The notes under the pieces were generated by a model. The model saw nothing but the letters and a program-made list of their open reading frames with translations, ran no database searches and was not told where the DNA came from. Below, piece by piece: positions 57,801 through 64,000 of a stretch of DNA of 64,000 bases. The stretch is from NCBI GenBank assembly GCA_029339195.1, contig JAPTJF010000004.1, positions 62,001-126,000 on the forward strand, in the 5' to 3' direction. The position numbers were made by a program, and so were the translations under genes. This DNA is from Micractinium sp. NFX-FRZ. Its lineage: Eukaryota; Chlorophyta; Trebouxiophyceae; Chlorellales; Chlorellaceae. Every line of letters starts with the position of its first letter. The first letter of the stretch is position 1.

Positions 57801-59569
57801 GCCCGGCGGCCTCTACCCCCTGACACCCGGGGTCCTCACAGCCGCCTCACACGTGCCCCCCCTGCTTCACCCTCCTTCCCCAGACACTCTCTTTCCCACC
57901 AGGTGTGCGCAGCCCGGCCTGCCTGCATGCCGCCCCCCACGCCCTTCCCACTTGAGCCGGGGAAGGGGCCCCACCCAGCGCCGTGACCCGAGTCACGTCC
58001 CTCACCCACACCCACCTGCCCACTGGGTGCCCAGCCTGGCTTGCTCCACAACATCCAGCTTCCTCACAGACAGCTCGGAAGCGGCTCCCCCTGCCAACAT
58101 GACCAGCTTGGCAGCGCCACTCCCAGCGCCCCCAGCAGACACCTCGATGCCGGTGGGCTTCACGCTCAGCTTGTTCCCACCAATGCTGACATCTAGCCCT
58201 TTCACGCCAGTGACGCTCACGCCGCTAGACCTGCCCGTGGGAAAGGCATGCAGGGGCAGGCAGCGGGTTGACGGCGGGCCGGTGATGCAGACGGGGGCGA
58301 GGCGCAGCGTGTGCGCGCGTTGCACGTGCGTGCACCAAAGCTGCCCGCAGTGCCTGTGACCCCAGCTGCACACAGCGGCATGTGGCTTGCAGCCATGTGC
58401 AGGAGCGTTGCTGGGCATAGCATGGCCGGCTCAGAAGAGATCTCAGAGGCGGGCGGGCGGGCGGGTGGGCAGGCAGGCGGGCGGGCGGGCGGGCGGGCGG
58501 GCGGGCGGGCGGGCGGACGGGCAGGCAGGCAGGCGGGCAGGCAGCTCATTGCCTCGGCGCTCCGCCAGTGGCTCACCCAGCAAACGCGCCATCTCCGTTT
58601 ATCACCTTGAAGCCCTGCAGGGTGAATCAACCCGAACGGCATGCAAGAGGGTGGGGGAGGGCGAGGCGGCAGAGCAGCGCGCCTGCACCGCCTGCTGCAC
58701 CATAAAAAACAAACAAAAACGGGGCGCTGGTAGTATGAATCTAAATATTCCTGCTGGCTCCGTGGATCGCAGCATCATCATGACTTTAACTCATCACAGG
58801 TGCAACACGTACGGGACCGCCCGCAGCGCAGCCTTTGGTGATGATCACTTGATGTCATGCACATGCTGAAGCTTCTGGCTGAAGCTTAAAACGGCCATGC
58901 TTAAGTGCCAGCCAGGCAGGCACCTCACCTGGAGGAACTCGACAGGGAAAGGGAACTGCACGCCCGTTGCTGACGGCACTATCTTTGTCATGAGATTCAT
59001 GAAGGCCAGGCCGCCGAGGTCGCCGGGGCAGGTGCAGACCTGCAGGCATGGGTGGAGGGCGGGCGGGGCAGGCGAGCTCAGGACGTGGCCTTCAGGCTGC
59101 GAGTGATGCCGGCTGAAGCGTGGGTGTGCTTAGCTGCGCGCCCGGCTGACGGCGTGCTGACACTCTTTGCAAACTGTGTTGTTGATCAAAGGAACTGCAG
59201 GCTATTGGGGGGACAGGCAGGGCCCCCAGGAATGAAGGGTAGCGGGTGACCAGGGCAGATCCAGCCAGCATGGGAGCTGCCCCGGTTGGCGGCAGCCACC
59301 AGTACTGGGGATACCGACCATGTGACGCACGCCGCACCACGAGCGTTCCTGCTACAAACCTGCTGTAGCTTGCGCCCAACGCGGCTGCTTGCAGCCTCGC
59401 CTCCTGCGCCGCCTGCGAGGCCTCCTGCGGCGAGGCCAGCGGCCCGGCCCGCCGCCCACGGTCCTCTGGTCGCCACAGCCATAAGCATCAGGGTGAGCAG
59501 GGCGTTACAGGCGATCAGGCGGCGCTCCCGGCGCCTGAACTCCGCGGCAAGCTCTTCTGACAGGGGCAT
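54188..59569 (-). CDS. Membrane-anchored protein with three copies of an undescribed ~90-residue module
   Basis: Exons on the minus strand: 59569-59360, 59039-58929, 58614-58577, 58230-58016, 57481-57390, 57130-56971, 56605-56567, 56245-56190, 55666-55513, 55253-55221, 55004-54911, 54609-54534, 54286-54188; phases close, 458 residues. Residues about 18-33 (LIACNALLTLMLMAVAT) form a signal anchor, followed by a Gly/Ala-rich stem. A Gly/Val-rich segment (SSGVSVTGVKGLDVSIGG) precedes three modules. Each reads GDxWxG, then LTR, [IV]RxGxVxTSWP (starts near 223, 308, 402), [YL][IL]GxKxxDP and GxAxx. Exon borders fall at the same place: LTR ends one exon and IRPGKV starts the next. I do not recognise the module; repeated extracellular beta-rich domains are a guess. 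The intron after exon 11 appears GC-AG (AG|GCGAGC). Intron 9 and the intron before exon 9 are full of exon-edge copies. Confidence 0.8.
54786..54832 (+). repeat. (CAGG)n microsatellite in an intron
   Basis: About nine CAGG units lie in a row, followed by a short GTAGGCAGGCAG extension. Confidence 0.85.
55300..55512 (-). repeat. ~45-bp tandem repeat starting at the donor of exon 9
   Basis: Four diverged units carry GTGAxxxGGCAAGxGTGGG-like cores on the minus strand. Each resembles the true 5' splice site sequence at 55512. Confidence 0.75.
55745..55890 (-). repeat. Two diverged copies of the exon 9 start (IRPGKVVTSWP) in the preceding intron
   Basis: GGGCCAGCTGGTGACCxCCT and CCGGGGCGGATCTGCGC occur at the real exon start (55635-55672), again at about 55748-55787, and in weaker form at about 55852-55885. 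Spacing is 113 and 104 bp. Confidence 0.85.
56094..56200 (-). repeat. 63-bp direct repeat next to the exon 8 donor
   Basis: GGCATGCGTTGCTGGGGGAG and the following bases occur twice, 63 bp apart. The second copy runs into the true donor; the first has a mutated donor (GTAGGC). Confidence 0.85.
58448..58540 (+). repeat. (GGCG)n / (GGCA)n low-complexity tract in an intron
   Basis: More than 20 GGCG or GGCA units are found between exons 3 and 4 of the modular protein gene. It could form G-quadruplexes. Confidence 0.85.
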
Positions 59570-60683
59570 GGCGGGCCTCCCGAGGCCTGGTAAAGAGCTG
59601 TTTTGCACGCTGGAGCAACACTTGCAGCCCCACGCAGACGACGGGGATCGTGATGGCAGTAGGCGATTGACAGCGGCCGTAAGGCACAAGGGCAGGCCAC
59701 TGGCCATGGCATGGTACTAGCACCGGCGCCATGCCGCACAGCAACCGGCAGCTGGCTGGCAGCTGGTGGCAGGGTCCACACTTTTTAACTCGTCGTACTC
59801 GTTTGCGCATCCTCCACCCGATCCAGTGTCCCACCCGCTGCCAGTTGCAATGAGCATGCTGCCTCGCAAGGATAGCCCAGCCACCACCGCCGTCGCTGCA
59901 GGCAATGTGCTCAGCGCCTGTGGTAGCGCTGGGCAACCCTGCCCGTGCCCTGTCTGGCACGCCGACACAGCGCCCCCACACTGTTGTGAACAATGTGCAG
60001 GCACGTCTCCATCGCGCCCAGATTCGTCACAACCTCCCTTGCCGGCCAGGGTGGCCTGTAGTGCCGCCGGCAGGCACCTCGTTGCTGAGTGCCTGCCACA
60101 TGGTCTGTACTGCCGGCTTCAAACAAGAGTGCGCTACAGTTGAGCTGAGCAGCGGCTCGCCGCCTGGGGATCGCGCACCTGATCGGGATGCGAAGCGAAA
60201 GGAAGTGTGTCAGGAATCAGACCCCTGGCTGCAGCGCTACCGCTTGCAGCCTGATGCGGTCCTGCGTGGCGCGGCAAGCCCGTGCTTGCTTACCCATGCG
60301 GACCTCGGCGCCTGAGCCACTCAGCTGCACCCGGCCAGCTGGCCAAGGGTGGCACGCTGCAACGGAAGGCCTCGTCCGTGGAGTGTCCTGCATGGCTGCC
60401 ACCGGGTTCCGCTAGAATAGGAATGGCGGATCTACCGAAGCGGCGGCATTGAGTGCTCGCGGGAGGAGGCGGCAGGCGGGCTGGCGGCGGCAGTGCTGGC
60501 ACCTTGACAGGCGTTGCAGGCTGCCGGTGGCTATCGTGTTGCTCAAGTTCTCTACAGCGCCGAATGGAGCACTTGCGTGGCCTCTCGGCGCGCCGTCCCG
60601 CTTACCACGTACCAAGTGGCCCCTTGTAGGCTGCTAACCCGCAGTGCTCAACGTTTATTGCATGCGATCTAGTCCACCAACAT
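59570..60683. promoter_or_regulatory. Divergent promoter region of the modular protein and the S28 peptidase
   Basis: The 1.1 kb between the two starts shows no exon with family-like sequence on either strand. It should contain both promoters. Confidence 0.45.
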
Positions 60684-61702
60684 ATGTGCATAACCGCAAT
60701 GCTCGGCGGAAAGGCGGCCGACAGCATAGGGACTCGCAACCCCACTGGCCGCCGGCTAGCTCACAGCACCCTTACTCTGTTAGTTCTTTTGGTGCTGGCG
60801 CTGGATCGCTTACCTTGCGCAGCGCCCTCCGACACGGCAGCAGCGGGTGCACAAGATACCGCCGCCACCGACGCTGCCACGGCCGCCCCGAACGTCTCTC
60901 TCACCCCCCGCCCCACCTCTGCCAACTGCACCGAGCTGTTTTTTGAACAGCCGGTCGACCAGAGCAACTACAACAGCGACCAGCCCACCTGGCAGCAGCG
61001 CTTCTTCTTGTGCGACCAGTTTCTTAGGGCCGGCAGCCGGTCTGTGCCGCCCACTGTCCTCTTCTACGGTGCGTGCCGGCCGTGCAAGCTTTTGTTCTGG
61101 GAGGCCTGGTGCTGGTTGTGTTATGGCAAGGGGACGTGCACCCGCTTAGATGCCGCTGGGCGAGCTCCGGTGCGGGCTCTGGCATGTGTTGCCCCGGCCA
61201 CTGTCAGCCTCAGCCGGCCACACTCCCGCGCCACCTCAGCCTGCCCTGCCTGCCCCGCCCCGCCCCCCGCGTGTTTCCTGGGCTGCAGTGGGGAACGAGG
61301 GGGCAGTGGACAAGGCAGTGAGCACCACAGGCCTCATGTGGGAGATGGCGGCGGAATGGGGGGCGCTGCTGGTGTTTGGAGAGGTCGGTGGGCAGAGCGG
61401 GAGGTCAAGTAGGGGGAGCGGGAGAGGCCAGGGGAGGGGCGGTCGAGCCAGGGCTGGGCGGCAGGGGGCGGCTGCGCTGACGCTGCTGCTGCCGCTGCTG
61501 CCGCTGCTGGCGCTACCGCTTCAAATCCTGAAGTGACGCGCACTTGCAGATGCATGCGAGATGCATGCTGTGCACATGCTCAGCACACGCTGAGAGGTGC
61601 CAACCGACGTCTACTGGCGCCAGCCCAACCACCTGCATGCTCCCGTCTGCCCGCCTGCCCGCCTGCCTGTGCGCCTGAGGGACCACCTTTCTGCGAGCCC
61701 GT

Positions 61703-61733
<31 letters not shown>

Positions 61734-64000
61734 CCAACGTGGCCAAGTGCCTGCCTCCCTGCCTGCCAACGTGGCCAAGTGCCTGCCTCCCTGCCTGCCA
61801 ACGTGGCCAAGTGCCTGCCTCCCTTCTCTGTCGCCCGCCCCGCTGGCTGCACCTCTGGCACCGCGTACCCCGCCCCGCTCCACTCCAGCAACTCCCCTGC
61901 AGCCCCGCTACTACAACCAATGCCGAGGCGTGCTTCTTGACTTCCCCCCCTGGACCCCCTGGAACACCGCCCTGCCTGCCCCACGTTCTGCATGCTGGTG
62001 CAGCACCGCTACTACGGCGTGTCGCTGCCGGACAACGGCACGGATGCCGAGGCGTACCGCCACCTCAGCGTGGAGCAAGCGCTTGTGGATTACGTGAAGC
62101 TCATACAGGTGGGCGGGTGTGGGTGTGGGTGTGGGAGGGTGGTCTGGACTCACGTGGCTTAAGCCTTCCAATGGTGGCAAAAGGTGCGGGTGCGTGGCCA
62201 TGTGCAGCGGCTACAGTTGCGGGTGGCGCTCCCCAGCCTGGGCGAGGCCGTGACATTTGCGGAGTGGCGCACCCCAGCTGCTCTGAGAGCTGCCCCCACC
62301 TGAGCAAGCTGCCTTCCCCCACGGTGGCTGCTCTGAGAGCTGCCCCCACCTGAGCAAGCTGCCTTCCCCCCGCTCCCCCGGCCTGCCTCCCCGCAGCACG
62401 TGAAGGATGAGTACGCCGGCACCGCCTCCCCTGTGGTCGCGGTTGGCGCCTCCTATGGCGCCATGCTGGCCGCCTGGCTGCGCTTCAAGTACCCAAATGT
62501 GGTCGCTGCGGCCCTGGCCTCCAGCGCCCCGCTGCACGCCACCCTGGTGGATGGGCAGGGGTGGGACCCGGCAAGCTTCTGGGAGGTGAGCGGGCACAGG
62601 GGCCTGGTACTACCAAAGTACAGCCCAGTACCTCTCTGTGACTATTGTCAGAAGGGGGCAGGCGCCACAAGTTGCTGCCAACGCCGGCCCAGGTTGCTGC
62701 CCTCCTGCCCCAACCTGTGCTCGCCTCCCCTCCACGCCACGCAGGTCGTCACGCGGGCCGCCTCCCCGCAGGGCGGCGCCCCCGCCACCTGCCCCCCGGC
62801 CATCCGCTCCGCATTCACCGCCCTCTTCAACCTCTCCGGTACCGCCCAAGGCCGCGCAGAAGCTGGCCGGCAGCTGCGCCTGTGCGAGGGCGTGCTGGCA
62901 GAGGAGGGGGATGCCCCGCTGGTGGCCCTCTTCCTGATGATGGCATTTGACACCGCCGCCATGTCTTCTTATCCCTACCCCTCCTCCTACTTTACCGGTG
63001 CGAGTGTGGGAAGTTTGGGAAGCTTGGGCAGGCTGTGTGGGGGACGTTTGGTGCACGCACCCCACAAAGGTTGTTACATGCACACAGTGGAAGGGCCTGC
63101 AAGTCAGCTGGCTGATGTCTCATGTTTCTTATGTTTAGACACCGCTACGCATCGCAGGCGACCCGGAGCACCCGCTGCCGGCCTGGCCCATGCGTGTGAT
63201 GTGTGAGGCGATGGGCGGGAAGCTGGACACACCCGAGCAGCTGCTGGGGGTGAGCATGCTGTGCCGTGCTGTGGTGGGGTGGAATGCAAGGGAAACTGCA
63301 GCAGCTGTGGGATGGCAGCTCCCCACGAAATGGCTGCCCCTGCCTCCAGCCCCTGCCCCTGGCTTCTGTCACCTGCCCCTGCCCTGCCCCTGCCCCTGCC
63401 TGGAACCCCCCACGCTCACCCCAACCATCTCACCCTACACGGCTCACCCGGCGCCTCACAGGTGCCGGACCTTGTCATGGCTGGTATGTAATGCGAGGGT
63501 GGACACTGCACGGCCGCTCCCACCCTTGAATTAGCTCACATACCGCCCCACCCGTGCAGGCTCTGGCAGCGGCGGTGGCAGTGGTGCACAACGTAACTGG
63601 TGAAATGGGACAGTGCTACGACCGGGGCACGGTGTACTCTTTAGCCATGCAGACGGCCTCCCCCTACTCAGGCGGCTCCTTTGCCTACCAAGTGTGCGCC
63701 CAGGCAAGCAGTGCGGTGCGGTGCGGTGCAAAGGGAGGCGGGAGCGGGGCAGGCGGCCGGTCCGGGAGGTGGCTGGGTGGGCAGGCAGGCGGCTTGCCAG
63801 CAGCCGAGGGCGGGCGGTGTGCGCCCTGGCAGGCGGTTTGTGGCAGCGGGGACGGGCAGGGGGCCCCCAGGGTGTGCCTGGCCAGATGCACCCCGATTGC
63901 TATCTGCCAGTGGGTGGGGTGCCTGCCCACCTCCCTCCTCCCCCACCCTTGCCCTCCCTGCCTCCCCCTCCCCCGCCCTTTCCCTGCCCACAGTTTGTCC
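60684..64000 (+). CDS. Serine carboxypeptidase of peptidase family S28 (lysosomal Pro-X/DPP2 type), 3' end off window
   Basis: Exons: 60684-61068, 61289-61383, 62004-62108, 62397-62585, 62745-63005, 63139-63249, 63560-63703, 63994 onward. A hydrophobic segment (LTLLVLLVLALDRLPCAA) near residue 30-47 is a signal peptide or anchor. S28 hallmarks follow in order: FFEQPVDQSNYN, WQQRFFLCDQF, FYVGNEGAV, LVFGEHRYYGVSLP (residues 156-169) and the nucleophile elbow VGASYGAML with Ser near residue 214. S28 enzymes cleave after Pro near chain ends in vacuoles or outside the cell. The Asp and His of the triad lie beyond the window edge. Met at 60699 is an alternative start. The donor after exon 5 is uncertain (AGT|GTGGGA chosen to keep frame). 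The last intron seems to be GC-AG (CAG|GCAAGC). N-glycosylation sites (NVS, NCT, NGT, NLS, NVT) fit secretion. Confidence 0.92.
61736..61826 (+). repeat. 32-bp tandem repeat, almost three copies, in S28 intron 2
   Basis: The unit AACGTGGCCAAGTGCCTGCC plus twelve bases repeats with no change, after a (CTGC)n run. Confidence 0.9.
62276..62375 (+). repeat. 50-bp direct repeat, two copies, in S28 intron 3
   Basis: CTGAGAGCTGCCCCCACCTG and the following CTTCCCCC segment occur twice in a row, close to the acceptor of exon 4. Confidence 0.9.

Noticed and set aside
61736..61826. Repeat-spacer-like pattern that might suggest a CRISPR array
   Set aside because: Units are contiguous 32-bp tandem repeats with no unique spacers, inside an intron of a eukaryotic gene.
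63465..63487. Possible 22-bp micro-exon in the S28 gene (acceptor CACAG, donor GTATGT)
   Set aside because: Including it breaks the frame of the next exon, whereas skipping it joins phase 0 to phase 0 and gives a normal S28 sequence.
1..64000. tRNA, rRNA, snoRNA or viral genes
   Set aside because: No cloverleaf-like segments, rRNA cores or viral replication or capsid motifs were recognised by eye; short RNAs could still be missed.

Overview
The window is eukaryotic nuclear DNA. It is very GC-rich, and its genes consist of many short exons separated by GC-rich introns. Protein content (single-bromodomain BET factor, plastid-type N-termini, a plant LACS4/9-type acyl-CoA synthetase, a bark-storage-type phosphorylase) and codon style point to a trebouxiophyte green alga, probably of the Chlorella group. 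The species is an inference. No rRNA, tRNA, CRISPR array or virus-like gene was recognised. I rebuilt exon joins by hand from splice sites, reading frame and phase. For the fourteen gene models, the phases close for every intact gene.

Left part (1-19.4 kb). A secreted phosphorylase-superfamily protein (minus, cut by the left edge) is followed by a 2.4 kb gene-poor stretch rich in CCAGCTGG palindromes. Then come a HEAT-like protein (minus) and a plastid thioredoxin-fold protein (minus). A Golgi-type GT61 glycosyltransferase (plus) lies divergent from the latter and converges on a BET bromodomain/NET transcription factor (minus).

Middle (19.8-44.6 kb). The RNA polymerase I factor RRN3 (plus, 17 exons) starts 515 bp from the BET gene, head to head. 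A METTL7-like methyltransferase (minus) and an MFS transporter (minus, 9 exons) follow. A decayed copy of the MFS last exon lies 2.7 kb away, beyond the methyltransferase. The MFS gene and a 21-exon long-chain acyl-CoA synthetase (plus) share a 185 bp divergent promoter region.

Right part (45.5-64 kb). Two tandemly duplicated genes encode small secreted ten-cysteine proteins (minus). Next are an unrecognised multi-pass membrane protein (plus), a membrane-anchored protein built of three copies of an undescribed ~90-residue module (minus), and a serine carboxypeptidase of peptidase family S28 (plus, cut by the right edge).

The most striking hidden structure is shared by at least eight otherwise unrelated genes. 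Many introns carry one to three diverged extra copies of the neighbouring exon edge with its splice site, mostly 80-150 bp from the functional edge and often close to 100 bp. This looks like recurrent tandem duplication across exon-intron junctions. It supplies decoy splice sites, explains intron length, and in the acyl-CoA synthetase gene gives an intact alternative last exon. Five introns appear to use GC instead of GT at the 5' splice site.
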